From assembly GCA_036971715.1 (NCBI GenBank), contig JAVHJL010000009.1, positions 1,798,001-1,862,000 on the forward strand: a stretch of DNA of 64,000 bases, given 5' to 3'. How positions within the stretch are numbered: the first letter of the stretch is position 1; each line of letters opens with the position of its first letter. Positions 35,646-47,800 of the stretch are shown in pieces. This stretch comes from Arthrobotrys musiformis (lineage: Eukaryota > Ascomycota > Orbiliomycetes > Orbiliales > Orbiliaceae). Made by a program: the position numbers and the translations under genes. The notes under the pieces are model-generated. The model ran no database searches. It saw only the letters and a list, made by a program, of their open reading frames with translations, and was not told where the DNA came from.

Positions 35646-36836
35646 CGCAGGTGAGGCGTCAATGTTTCGGTACATCTGCACAGTCTTGACAGGGTCAATC
35701 GCTACATTCCCAACCCTGCTTTCACAGCTCCCCATACGAAGATCCTTCCTTCTCAAGTCAAGGGGCCCCACCACGTGCCGGGGATTTCGACGACGACGTG
35801 GCAGACAGGTCCCTCTGCAACAAAAGCTGAGAAAAAACGAAGTAATTCAAATATTGTCGAGACTGTCCTTCGCAGACCAAGACAATATGACGGTATTCCT
35901 GAAGATGGCGATGGCGATGAGCCCTGTTAGGTTATGACCCCACCGCACTGGCGCACGCTCCCGCAAGAGGGGAATTTTGCTTCTTCTGGTTCAGCAATGG
36001 TACGATTTTTTTCCCATAAAACCGTTTCAATTGGTCCCTACGCGTGGCGGACCAACGGCACTGAGTGTTTCGGAGTCCTGGATTCATGAACCTCACCTGC
36101 ACAAAGCGGGATTTTCCTTTTGCAGGAGTCTTCTCGAAGCCCCAAAAGAAAAAGGAATAGGGAGTTCGGCCTCGGGTAAGGTAGCTCCTCCCGTTGGCCA
36201 CGAGTGTAGTCCGTTATTTATCCTTTTGTGAAGCCCTCAAACGGCCACGATCACTTTCTCGCTTCTTCCACCTCCCTCGGTCCAGGTATCCTGACTCTGA
36301 CGGTGGAGATCGAATCTTTCACGAATTCCAAGGTGAGCGGAGACCTTCCAACTTTTCTTTCCGATGTACATACATGGTACATGTACTCTGTACATACCTG
36401 CATATGCACCATGCCAATCTATCTATTATTTTTGCAACAGGCTTAGGCTTCAAGCGCTAATGACCTGTGAAGTGTCTTGCATAACTAGCGGCACTATTAC
36501 GATCCAGACGCAACAACCGAAAATCGACCGTCATACATAGTATGCAACTATGCAGCCGAATCGATTGACCGGCTATATATTCGAGGCTGGTCGCGCTTCT
36601 GAGGTCCGATACAATATTCTTTCTCCTCGAAGTTATTCCTACAGATTCATATAGTGCTTACCATATCGTCTTCCAGCGCCAGGGGCCTCAGTCGCAAGAT
36701 TTACAACGAAACACGTTGACCCAGACGTGGTAATAAATAATTCTCATTATACAAAATCTACTACTCTTGAGTAGAGAGGGCTATTTAAGTAAACTCAGCC
36801 TTAACGATGTTGCTTTGTGACTCAAGGGATATCGCA

Positions 36837-38493
36837 ATGAGTCCTCCTTTCGGGTTCCCGGGCCCAGTTGGTACTCGCCCGCCTCAACGACAGAGTCTGC
36901 CTTATACACCTGCAGCTTACTCTGGACAGTCCCACCCCCAACAGCAGACGCCGAGCGCACGAGCTTCCGATCAACGATACAATTACAATCAAAGAGTGTA
37001 TGAGTAATTCTCAATTGTGCTTTCAAAAACATACCCGCCCGTTCATTTGACCCTAGGGATGTTCAATCCTGCGGTTTTTACATTTTCTGCCGTTCATTCT
37101 GACTTACATTTGGTGCGGGTGCGAGAAGGTCTGATGCGGCGTCATATTACCATACCCCGCAAAGCCATCCTCCCGGCTTCCAAGTCCCGTCGATGTCTCA
37201 TATTACCCGTGACGTTGGACGATCGTGAGTCTTGCTGTGATTCTAGCCCCTTATTCGGCCTAGAGGTGCATTCTAGGCCATAGCGCAATCTCGTCCGATC
37301 GCATGTCGATTCGTTTATGAAATGGCCGTTATCATTTTTGCGTTCTCGATGGGTATCTGACCATAGCTGCCTTCATTTCACAAGACATCGAAGCTCTGGT
37401 GATTTGTCTGCCTCATATACAGGATTCGGGTCAAATGCTGCCGATTTGGAGATTCCATATCCCCAGCAGAAGCAAAACGTCGGGGCAGCCCCCCAGCAAC
37501 CCAACAGCTTCTTCGGACCCTACGGAAACACTTTTGTCCCACAACCAAGGCCACTTGGTGCCTCTGGGCCAGTTGCCAAACTACCGATCACAAACGCACC
37601 AGTGGTAGATCCGCTACCAACGGACCCCTATAGGGCAGGGAGCTGGAACGCTCCCGAAAAGCTTGGATCTCCAGTACTGCCAACGCCCCCTGATCTAGGG
37701 AAACCAAATCCTCCAGTGCACGGGAAATCCAAGGAAGGTAGATCTCGGGCAACTATCAACATTACCGGATCGCCACCCAAAACAAACCCCTATAATAACC
37801 ACCGAAAAGCGAGGAAAACGGGGGAAGTTGATGACCTATACTACTATCTGGACTATGACCGCAGGACATCGCCACAAGCCGACCCAAACAGAACGCTGCC
37901 AGATCTTGAAACCACGCTCGAAGCCGATGATCAAGATCATATATTCCAAAAACTAAACGACCTCCTGTCTCATGGCATGTTCAACTTCTTCGCAAAACAC
38001 CAGTTCCCAATCCCGATTGATCCTGGGAAACGACGTATTCGTAAACCCTCCGATCGTGAGTGGCATGAATGGCTCGAGCTTGCAATTGCTTTGTGTGAAA
38101 AAAGAATGATTCCAAAAACCTTGTTACACAACGAGCGGATTAAGGAATTTGTCACAATTCTTCAAAACTCAGGTAGGGCTGCTCTCTTTCCTCAAAGAGT
38201 CCCCTCCCCTCTTGATAGTGGGCAAAGCTCACAAATACTTAATATCAGGTGAAATTCGACACGTCGTTGCGCATCCGAGCCGACCCCTTAAGAGCGACAT
38301 GGGTGTCTTTCAATTAATTAGCGCAGGAATACATGTCGCCCAAATCATCAAGGATTGGGACGGTATGGAAGAAATGCTCAAGATTAAGGAGAACACCGAG
38401 AATATTATTGCCAAAAGGCGGCGTAGAAGGGAGAGTATCAAAAAGCACGTTCGTTTTTTAGAGCAATATGCTGAATCCGAGGGTCTCGATTGA
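36837..38493 (+). CDS. Pro-rich protein of unknown function (four exons)
   Basis: Exons are 36837..36997, 37129..37224, 37385..38172 and 38249..38493; 429 aa. Introns are 131, 160 and 76 nt, with CTGAC branch sites before the first two acceptors, and all phases agree. Residues 1 to about 200 are Pro/Gln/Ser-rich and look disordered (MSPPFGFPGPVGTRPPQRQS). A central and C-terminal folded part follows: DQDHIFQKLNDLLSHGMFNF, then EWHEWLELAIALCEKRMIPK, GEIRHVVAHPSRPLKSDMGV and a basic coiled C-terminus (KENTENIIAKRRRRRESIKK). The RRRRR run could act in nuclear import. I do not recognise the family. An in-frame ATG at 36807 would add ten residues (MLLCDSRDIA); the later start is chosen because it begins the compositionally uniform Pro-rich part, but the choice is open. 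Confidence 0.75.
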
Positions 38494-41400
38494 GCATCTG
38501 CTGTTGTTTGATATTTCCTTTCGCATTTTCTCGGTGTTCGGGATTTGCTTTTCTTCTGTTTTCGTTCGCATGGGAGGCCAGAATTTTTTTTATTTTATTT
38601 TTTTTTATGAATGCCCTTGAACTTTGATCTTTCCAAGTTTCCAGAAGTTTCCCGGAACAGTTCTTTCAGACGGACAGCTGGACTCTACCCTAGGATCGAT
38701 TACACCACGGAATTTTGGACCTACCGCTCTTCGAATCTTAGGAACCGGATAAGGACCTCTTCCTCCCAATACAAAGAATTACAATTTACGGCCCAGCCTC
38801 CCTTGGTGTTATTTTTCCAGGAAAAACGAAAGCTGCCTTCGGGAAATCCTTGGATTATCATTGGACCGTACATACAAAATGGAACCTCCCAAAAAAAATG
38901 TCTGGCGTGGAATTTTGGACTTCTTTCAAGCGAATCGATACTCAAAATATGACAATGTATACTGGACTTCCTTATCCCCATAAAAAAAAGAACCGTGGAC
39001 CGGCCTGCCTGGGATTTACTTGTTGATTTGGCTCCTTTCATACCGCCGGCTGTTTGCCTCCTCTTTTCCTCCTTCTCTTTTTTAAACTTCAGTTTCTAGA
39101 CCCGATATATACACAAATACTACCAACCTATGTACTGTTTTTTTGTAGCCCTTTGGTTTTGTATGACTATACTAGCTCTTATAACCTTCTTATCAAACCA
39201 TTTCCACTTATCGAGCTGTTGTACACATCTTCTCTGTTGTTCGCCCCATTCATTCACGAAAGCATGTTTATACGACTTACAATGACGAAACGATTAATGA
39301 TCCTATAATTTTCTTGATCCTGGCCGGTTTGCCGGTATCTAAGTTGTGCATATGAAATTAATTGGAAAACGGGCGAGGGAAAAGAGTAGGTACGGCTGTG
39401 GCCTAGGCGAAATACTTTTCTGCGCCATTACTACTCCTGCGCCACAGGCACAAAGCGCACTTGGTTGCATTGTGGTCAAAGTAAATGCATAAAAGTTAGT
39501 AAATTTAGGAGAAATCTTCTTGTCTGTGCCTTTAGTCGACATCGATATCGTTTTATCGTCCCCAGCGCCATCGATACATATGTGGCAACTTTTGGTCTGC
39601 GCCGGTGCCCTTAATTTATAATATTTATGCCTTTTGAATTTGCGGTATCGATGCTGCAATAAATTGTGATTTTGACTTTTGTTGCTAGTACGCGAACTCA
39701 GGCAATATTTTTGGAACATCGTGTTCCTGCCAAGGAAGGATGCAACCGCGCGTTATTGGCTACAGCAATTTCGCCTCGCATCTCAGAATGGCAATGGCAA
39801 GTCAGGCTCGTGGCACGAGAGCACTGCGCGGAATTCGAACTAACCAGCTGGCAAATGCGTAATAGGCAAAAAAAAAAAAGTCCTTTTTGAAGCGAAGTTA
39901 TATGACTAAATTATAAATGAATATTCGAAAGTTTTGTTTGATTTCAGGGATTCGTAGTCTAGAGGGGTAGCCAATCGCCAATCCCAAAACCTAAGTGATA
40001 ATATATATCAATATCTTAGAAATGCCTTCAAAATCTTCAGATCCAACAAATGCAATCTGAAGTGGTCCTCGTATCCTATCCGCCCGAGAAACGCCCCCTT
40101 AGACATATTTACCACCGCTTCTGAACGTCGGTCGTGCATATGTACAAATGGTCTGGAGCAATGTATGTATAAATTAAATGCATTGAGTCTTGAGCTGGTT
40201 AGTCTAGATCAATGTTCGGGTTGCGAAGCTAAGGCAAACTTGCATTTCTGCAGATGTGCATAGCTCTATTTGGTATCATAAGGCGTAGCATTCGGGTTCG
40301 AAGAGAACGGTTAAAGCTGGAAATAGATCTCGCTGTATAAAATCCTCTGCGTTTCATGATGCACCGAGTCGCCCTGTCAGTTGAGGAAACGACCATTCTG
40401 GACGATGTGTGGTTGCTTGGACCCCTGTCAAAAATCTCCGGAACAAGGGTCCGAAAGGCTTCCTGGGACAGCAGGTACGAATTCCACCACTCATTTGCTA
40501 CCGCCGCCAACGTACCGATTTATTTTGGCTCAATTGACAGCAAGTCTACGGCTTTGGTTTAAACAAGGGTTGGCGAAGCCCAAAGCCTTCAACCACAGAC
40601 TTTCGACGAATCGCTTGTCGGGTTTGCGGTATGCAGGCGCGGCTTCATACATTTAGTCCCTGAGATCCAGCTATTCCCTGCTGTTATAGTTTGGCAGTGG
40701 TGGATATACAAAAGCTCCACGATCGCCCAAACTTTCAGTCATAGTATTCTCTTGTAGTATTCTTTCTTTCCGATCCTTGATCACGAGTTTTCATTTCATT
40801 TCTATTAATTTTTATTTTAATATTTCCCTTTTTTTATTTTTATTTTTTTTTATTTTCGACTATCTTTCTCAACACTTTCGACCGTCTAGAACATACGGCA
40901 TCCCTTCGTTATTTAGTTACTTTTGCTAGCTTTGCTGCGTGCGGCAAACCCTTCAATTCGTCTTGAATATTCTTCCACGAACTACATACATATAGAACCC
41001 CCCCCCCCCCTTTCAACCCAAGTATTCAATTCAAGGCGGTTCAGGTAGCAGCCTGCGAAACTTATTCAATACATTCGTCTTACCTCGAAGTGTCGTTTTC
41101 GAAATTCCGTATCTACGCCAATCACCACCAAGACTTAGGTCTCTCGTTCATATTAAAAGTTATAGATCAGGTGCGCAAGATTTCCCGCAATCCTATGTAT
41201 AAGATCCCATATGCATGCATGCGCACACATCCGTGACTATATGCCCTCTACATATCCCAAATGTTGAACATTGATGGTATCTCTAACAAGCATCTAAATA
41301 CCTACAGAATCCCTGTCTCGTAAGCCAGACTTAGACGGGATCCAAGAATAATATATTATTCTCCCACAATAAATATTCATATCTGGAGCGCTGTCGAAAT

Positions 41401-41693
41401 CGCGGCCTTGGATTAAATCAATATATCGGCATTAGTGTGTGCACGTGGTTCTGAAATATCCACGGCCCCACCTAGATCATCTATTCGACTGACATTTTGA
41501 CGTTCGTTCTGGAATTCTCTGGCAGAGTTTATTATTTAAATATATATTCTCCGACTTGACTTTGGGACTCTCTCAAGCCCTATAGCTACTCAATATTTCC
41601 ATCTTCAGAAGACGTCAAGCCGAAGGTACCAGGTCCGGGCACCTGTAGCTGACGACGAACTCCGGTACTCCAAGTAGTACTGTATTTGTTAAA
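38494..41693. other. Intergenic with long presumed leader of the mucin-like gene
   Basis: 3.2 kb. The last kilobase is pyrimidine-rich (about 40750-41030, including a C13 run near 41000), resembling a long fungal promoter and 5' leader. No coding gene is supported; a 113-codon frame at 38611 lacks any recognisable feature and lies in the 3' UTR of the preceding gene. Confidence 0.45.
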
Positions 41694-44465
41694 ATGGGTG
41701 GACTAAGGTGGGCTACGATTTTCCTCGGGGCGCTCTTAGTGCTGGGCACGACATCTAGTGCAGCCCCTATCAAAGCCGAGGGCGGTAATTATACTAGCTC
41801 CAGTTCCGGCTCTATATCTATAGTCGAGACGGCGTCGACGGGGCAGATTGAAGGACTTGACTTTCCGACAATCACATATGGTACGCAAATAATTGGGCCC
41901 ACCACCAGCGCTGAAGAGGAGGAACCGGCGCCGGAGACAACTTCGGCAGATGATTATTTAGAGCCAACATCGACATCGTCGTTGTCGGATCCGGTGACTA
42001 CCGAGGAGCCAACTACCACTGAAGAGCTAGCTACCACCGAGATGCCAACTACTTCAGAGCCAGTGACCACTGAAATGCCAACTACTCCAGAGCCGGCTCC
42101 TTCTGAAGAATCAACGTTAATTACTACTGCTTCTGAGACGTCAACTACTACGACATCAGACGAGGCCGTTTCAACATCTGAAGTTCTTTATGATCCCACC
42201 ATGGCCACGACATCAGATGAACCCGGAATTACCTCAACGGACGCAGAGATAACCTCTACGATCTTGCCAACAGAAGAGTCCACAATCTCATATACTACTA
42301 GTGAGGCAGCTGAACTTCCAAGCGGCCAATTTACTGAGTCTGGCTTTAAAACTATCGACCGCCCGACTACATCTACAGCACAATACGAGAAATCGTCTAG
42401 TACAGGTGAACCTTCTACCTCGACCCCGTCAACCACCAGCGAAGGCGGACTCTCAACAGACCCATTTACTGAATCTGGCTTCAAAACAATTTATTCACCG
42501 ACCCCATCGGAGACGATGTCTGAAACGAAATCAGTGGAGCCCGTCCAAACATCTACCGAGGAGGCATATCCAACCGGTTTATGTGGTGGGCTAAACCAAC
42601 CCGATTGCGCGCCTGAAACGAGCGCGGCGCAGACTTCGAGCATTCTCACAACTTCGGCCGATGCTGGTATCACTACTACCGAAGCTCCCACCGATTTGTG
42701 CGGTGGGCTAAACCAACCTGATTGTGCTGCGGAGACTACCTCTGAAACTACTTCTGAGAGTCCTGTCCCAACGACAAGCTCCACCACTAAAGCTCCAAGG
42801 AGGAAGACATCAGTGACTACAAGTTCGAGCTCAGAGGAAACAACAGTATACTCTACAGTATATCTGACCTCCTCAGAGATCATTAGCTCTAGAACCACCA
42901 CGGAATACAATACGGTAGTCGCTCCTCCACCGCCACCCCCTTCAGAATCTTCCTCGTCGGAAGCGCAAACAATTACGAGCACTGCCGAGTATGTGGCCTC
43001 CACTACGGAAGCCTCCGATCCAATTCAAATACCATCTCAGGGGGGTTCTGGGGGACCAGATATTATGTTACCATCCTCAACTTTGGATCCAGCAAATCCA
43101 TACCCAAGTACCGATGGTGCACCAGCGCCAGTCCCGACAACGGAACAAAGCCCTGTCCAAACCGAAGTAGTTCCGGAGCCCACCGAGTATATATCAACGG
43201 GCAATCCGGGCCCTGCTCCCGATTTAAATGTCCCTTCTACCGCATCTAATAGCTTGGGGACTGCACCTGTTGATGGTGATCAGGAGCCAGCGACTTCAAC
43301 CTCAGAGCTATCCACGGTATTCATTACGGAGACCTCTGCCACCATAATCGCCACCGAAACAAGCACCACCCTCGTTAGTCTTACTACACCAATCCCAGAA
43401 CCATCTACAGTTGTCGTCACGCAAACTACTGTCGTCACAGTTGGTACTGATACAAGTACTGCCATCGTTACTTTGTCCACTACGGCAACCCCGGAACCTT
43501 CTACGGTTTTCGTCACACAAACCTCTCTCATCACTATCGGCACTGACACGAGTACCGCCGTTGTAACTTTGTCTACCAACCCTGTTGAGATTACTCCCAC
43601 AGTAACTGTAGAACCTACTACCTTATTCGTTACGCTCCCCCCGGAAACAGTGACGGTTTATCCGAGTGCCACATCTGATACGCCGGAGATATCAGCATCC
43701 GCCCCGGCATCGTTCCAAACGACCACAACACCTGGGTCTCCTCCAAATCTCATCATCACATCCCTTGAATCATCATCCTCTTACGGCCCCGCTCCAACAG
43801 ACGTGGAAGTGACCTCCCCAAGCAGTAGCGGGAAAACGCCAGTCGTGACATCAAGACCTACCCCGGTTACGACAGAGTTAATATCTTACAAGTCGACTAT
43901 TGTTGAATACGTCACGGTCACAAATACCAAACAGCTAGTAGTCACGCAAACCAGCACCGTAGTCGCTCTACCAGCACCATCGACAGAGGAAGCAAAGATT
44001 CCTATACCAACGGATGCAGTTACCACAGTATCTGAAACCGCAACGGTTGGCTCAGATAGCGCTCCTCAAACCTCGTCGCAGGAGTTTGGTAGCATTATTA
44101 GGGTTACTGAAACGGTTACCTACGCGGAGCCGATACTTCCGAGCGATCCAGCAACGGCTGAAGGAGTAACCTCTCCATCGCAGACGAAACCCGGATCTCC
44201 ACTTCGTACTGGATTTTTGCTAATACCCACTTCTGAGGACGGCCAATTGACTCCTCGGGGCATGTCAACTACATTATCAAAAGCCGTAAAGACTCTGACG
44301 GACAATGAACAGTATGCTCCAACGGCCGCTAGCCGGAAACTCGAGAGGGATATGATCCAACTTTTGGAAGTTAGAAGCGCCGCATCGCAAAATCTTGTTA
44401 GATCCCGATGCGCACTCTATCTGTTAGCTGTGGCGGTTATTGCGTCTCTGAGCCTTCTGCTATAG
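41694..44465 (+). CDS. Mucin-like Ser/Thr-rich GPI-type cell-surface protein
   Basis: Single uninterrupted frame of 923 codons. The signal peptide is GLRWATIFLGALLVLGTTSS (cleavage near SSAAP). Most of the chain is Ser/Thr/Pro/Glu-rich, suited to dense O-mannosylation, with internal duplications: FTESGFKTID/FTESGFKTIY (twice), LCGGLNQPDC (twice), and three degenerate STVFVTQTSLITIGTDTSTA units near residues 540-640. The C-terminus has a polar stretch, then CALYLLAVAVIASLSLLL ending at the stop, typical of a GPI-attachment signal. It is expected at the plasma membrane or covalently in the wall. There is no enzymatic domain. The only Cys pairs are in the CGGLNQPDC modules, which resemble those of the wall protein at 17.4-19.5 kb. 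Adhesive or protective function is inferred from composition only. Confidence 0.9.
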   Translation: MGGLRWATIFLGALLVLGTTSSAAPIKAEGGNYTSSSSGSISIVETASTGQIEGLDFPTITYGTQIIGPTTSAEEEEPAPETTSADDYLEPTSTSSLSDPVTTEEPTTTEELATTEMPTTSEPVTTEMPTTPEPAPSEESTLITTASETSTTTTSDEAVSTSEVLYDPTMATTSDEPGITSTDAEITSTILPTEESTISYTTSEAAELPSGQFTESGFKTIDRPTTSTAQYEKSSSTGEPSTSTPSTTSEGGLSTDPFTESGFKTIYSPTPSETMSETKSVEPVQTSTEEAYPTGLCGGLNQPDCAPETSAAQTSSILTTSADAGITTTEAPTDLCGGLNQPDCAAETTSETTSESPVPTTSSTTKAPRRKTSVTTSSSSEETTVYSTVYLTSSEIISSRTTTEYNTVVAPPPPPPSESSSSEAQTITSTAEYVASTTEASDPIQIPSQGGSGGPDIMLPSSTLDPANPYPSTDGAPAPVPTTEQSPVQTEVVPEPTEYISTGNPGPAPDLNVPSTASNSLGTAPVDGDQEPATSTSELSTVFITETSATIIATETSTTLVSLTTPIPEPSTVVVTQTTVVTVGTDTSTAIVTLSTTATPEPSTVFVTQTSLITIGTDTSTAVVTLSTNPVEITPTVTVEPTTLFVTLPPETVTVYPSATSDTPEISASAPASFQTTTTPGSPPNLIITSLESSSSYGPAPTDVEVTSPSSSGKTPVVTSRPTPVTTELISYKSTIVEYVTVTNTKQLVVTQTSTVVALPAPSTEEAKIPIPTDAVTTVSETATVGSDSAPQTSSQEFGSIIRVTETVTYAEPILPSDPATAEGVTSPSQTKPGSPLRTGFLLIPTSEDGQLTPRGMSTTLSKAVKTLTDNEQYAPTAASRKLERDMIQLLEVRSAASQNLVRSRCALYLLAVAVIASLSLLL

Positions 44466-44678
44466 TGCTTAAACGCTTCTCTAGATTTCTTCCCCCTCCT
44501 CTTTTCTCTCGCCCTCACGACAACTTAGCTCTTGCATTACACCTCAAAGGCGTTAAATTTCCTCAATTGAGCCTATTCCTTATTTCTTTGCCGACTTCTC
44601 AAATATTATATTTAAATTTCTTTTGTTATTGTTGCATGTATACAGTCAATGATATTATATATAAAACTTGCTTGACGT

Positions 44679-44838
44679 AGCGCCTGGACTCGAGGCTATA
44701 AAACTTGGTGAATCTAGCTAGCCTCCTGGAGCAATAATACAAATGATTGGAGTCAGGTTGGATCCTCCTTCTAAGACGCCTTTACGTGAACAAAGGCAAC
44801 GTTGCTGATGTTGTGATCTAGCCTCGAATCCAGGCGCT
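44679..44838. repeat. 160-bp element bounded by 19-nt inverted repeats
   Basis: The left arm AGCGCCTGGACTCGAGGCT (44679-44697) and right arm AGCCTCGAATCCAGGCGCT (44820-44838) are inverted copies with one mismatch. The match extends by one base to TA next to each inner end. No clear target-site duplication is seen. It could be a small MITE-like insertion or a stem-forming 3' UTR element of the gene that ends at 44465. Confidence 0.6.
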
Positions 44839-47800
44839 GGTTGTGATCAACTGTAAGGTATTAATATATCGCATGCAGCGCCTAGTCCCAGAACGGGCCT
44901 CTGGACGGTGATTAATATTGTAAATCAATCTACTAAATTCCGGTGACGAGACAATACATCCAAGTAGTTTCGAGACTCCTATGGAATGTAGCCTCAAGTC
45001 CGAGTGCCGGGTTAGCCCGCGAGACCAGATTAGCCTCGAATTCGGTCGACAGCAACAACGAATATTAACAAGATTCGTTGCGTCGACAACACAATTTTAG
45101 GCGATACGCAACGTTGGAAAATGGAACCCAAATGATTCCCTCTTTGGGACATATAAGAGCTTCTAAATATAGCCCTTCCTTCTGGGACTGAGAAGTGAGC
45201 ATATGAGTGATCCTGGATCCACCTAGGCTTCCCCAGAGGGCTTGAAAATCCGTATTGACAAGGGACACCTCATTTCCATCAGCACAGCACAGTACAGCGA
45301 CATCGATAAGAGATGTCGAGGCATGAGGTATCTATTTTTGGTGTTTCAGCTAATAGCGTGTGATCTCTGAAAATATTGTTTCGTTTTTTGCGCACCTGCA
45401 GGTCCTTTTTCGAAGCAGCTAGCTCTATTCTTAGAGTACGGAGCGAGTTTGCAAGGCGATGCAGCTAAGGGATATTTGGCTCGCTGGACGCCAATGCAAA
45501 AAAGAAAGGGAAAGAGACAGAGAAACCCCAAATACGCTTACTTCAACAGGGCAATAGTACTCACGAACACAACGCCGCGGTAGGTTTTCCCGGTTTATTC
45601 ATCCAAGTTGCTCTATGCAATAAAAGTCCAACGGCCGTTGCACATTTATTTGTTATTGACGAAAGCGGGAAGCTCACCTGAAACTGTTTAGAATGTTCGA
45701 GTCGACAGCTGCCAACACGTATCAGAAAAACCGGGGAAGGTCATCGAAAAATTATAAAAAAAAATCTTCAATCTGAAACTCTAAGAAATGAGAGAACCAG
45801 GCAGCAGTGCGACAGGAATTGCATTTCAGCTCTCTTTCACTTCTGTTTCTTTCTTTCTTTTTCTTTTCTCATGGAGGGGAAGGAAGGAAAATTATGTTCT
45901 TATTCTCCTAAGCGCGCGGTCTAAGCACCCCTCCTAGTTGCATTGATCAGCTGGGGGGAATCGACCAATGAGCCTGAGATATCACGACTAATGAACGGCC
46001 TGTTTTGGCCTCTCGCATCCGTTCAGTTGGCGCCCACCTCCTTGAAATGGGTGTGGAGAAGGTCTGTCTCAAACGGACCAATCGTAGCAGTTTACCGGAT
46101 ACTTGGTTCATGGGTCCCCCCTTCCCTTCCCTTGAGCGAAAAATGAGAGTCCACAGTGCACCAAGGGTCACTCTAGCAGAAAGTGACGTTTGGAGCTACC
46201 AATTCCGTTCGAGAATCAGAGGTATCCTCTACATAGTGCCTTTCAAGACGGGATGAGAGAATATGCACTGATGAGTTGTTCAAACGGCGCAACCAAAATG
46301 GCAGTCTGGAGGTCTCTCATTTTGGAGAATTGTCATTGGCCGAAGGAGAAGGATCCTCCTCGAACAAGAGGGATGATTTCCTAACATCACAAGATGCGGC
46401 TCTTTTGATCGAGTTGGGCATGCAGGTCTCCAATGCCTTACATACATACATGGCTGTTGCATGTTGTGCAGAAGGGATGAACCCTCAAGCCCTTTCAGAG
46501 AAAACCCTTGAGGATAAAGAATATATGCGAAATAATTTATTCCGATATCAATAGATATTTCGGCTTTGTTTCGCATTCTGCAATTCCTATCAACGTGTAA
46601 GATTGAACCTGCATTTCGCTAAGGTAAGAAGCCCGATGCCGAAGGCTTTGTTTCACCATCAAATGGAATCAGGAAGTACTTTGTCCGAGGGGTATCGCCC
46701 TCACTTGTCGCATGTCTTTCTATCCCTCTGTCCTTGCCGTTCTTTCGATAAAATCCTCCCTCAAGCCTGAGAGGCAAGATTTGGCGATAGCTGTTCGGGT
46801 CTCGTCCCCTGTGCCTTCGGATCCTGCCACAGGCTTACTAGGCGCCTTGGATCTCAATGCCCACTGCAATTCAAAAACAGATTTTCGATGTTGGTCTTGA
46901 GAGACGCAACAACTCGATACACAGCACAGCTGAGTTGAATTTTCGGTGTTGGACAACATCTTTCCAACAGATTCATATTCTGGTCATTGGCTTCGTTTCT
47001 CAGGGATCAGTTTTATTATTCGATTCAGACCCTCTCATTTGGGTCCCTCAGTGCGCCATCAGGTGATTTCCAGCGTCTTGGGAGGACACCCTCATTTCAT
47101 TAGGTCTCCACTTTCCGGCCCTCGCTCGCTGGGCTGGCCTCGTGGGCATCTGTTTTCACATTCTATCTATCTCGAACAAGGTCTACAAGCCGTCCTCATT
47201 ACTCGAGTCGCACTCAATCTGAGAATCGGCTTGATAATGTTGGTGCCTGAGATCGCCCACGGTGAATCCAGCCTATCATAATCAGCCCCGGAGCTCAGGA
47301 TAAGGCTCGATCGTCTAGCGATTTGGCCTGATAGTCTCTCCACACATTCCAGAACCCTGTCGGCTTCGTCATAATATGCGTGCGTAGATGCTGAGTGTAT
47401 GTCAACTTGTTGCCGCTGAACTGTCGTATCACGGGCGGATAAGGATATCTGATTATGGAGAACCGACGAGGTTCCTGTGCAGATTTTCTTTTCTTTTATT
47501 TTTTATATTTTATTTTTATTTTTGTTCAAGGTCTCAGCTTTTATCGATGTCTCTTTGTCATAAAAGCGATTTTTGCCGAAGGGGCCCACGCACTGACACC
47601 CCGCTGGCTCCGCTCAAGACCATCTACGGGCTATCTCTCTCTCGCTTTCCTTTTTTTTTTTTTTTTTTTTTTTTCGCTCCTCTCGTCCCGCTTCCAAATC
47701 CTGTTTGGCGGAACCGTCGAGCGGGCTTTGCGTCCTGAGAGCCCCACCACACATGGCCTCTGAACTAACTAGTTAGTGTGCCCTTTTTCTTGGGAGAGGG

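Larger units (their letters stand above)
30017..36836. other. Long intergenic region without a supported gene
   Basis: 6.8 kb. It contains an A-run of about 35 bases (33967-34003), an imperfect TTC microsatellite at 35598-35645 and many short unsupported frames. Possible gene relics at 32375-32665 (minus) and 35690-35930 (plus) are discussed as findings and are not called. Confidence 0.45.

Noticed and set aside
39825..39880. Another tRNA-like T-loop (GGAATTCGAAC) on the minus strand
   Set aside because: No compatible stems; random match in AT-rich DNA.
46276..46554. Plus-strand 92-codon frame that reads like a protein fragment
   Set aside because: Starts with a non-ATG codon. No recognisable family and no splice partners could be found; may be a relic but cannot be supported.
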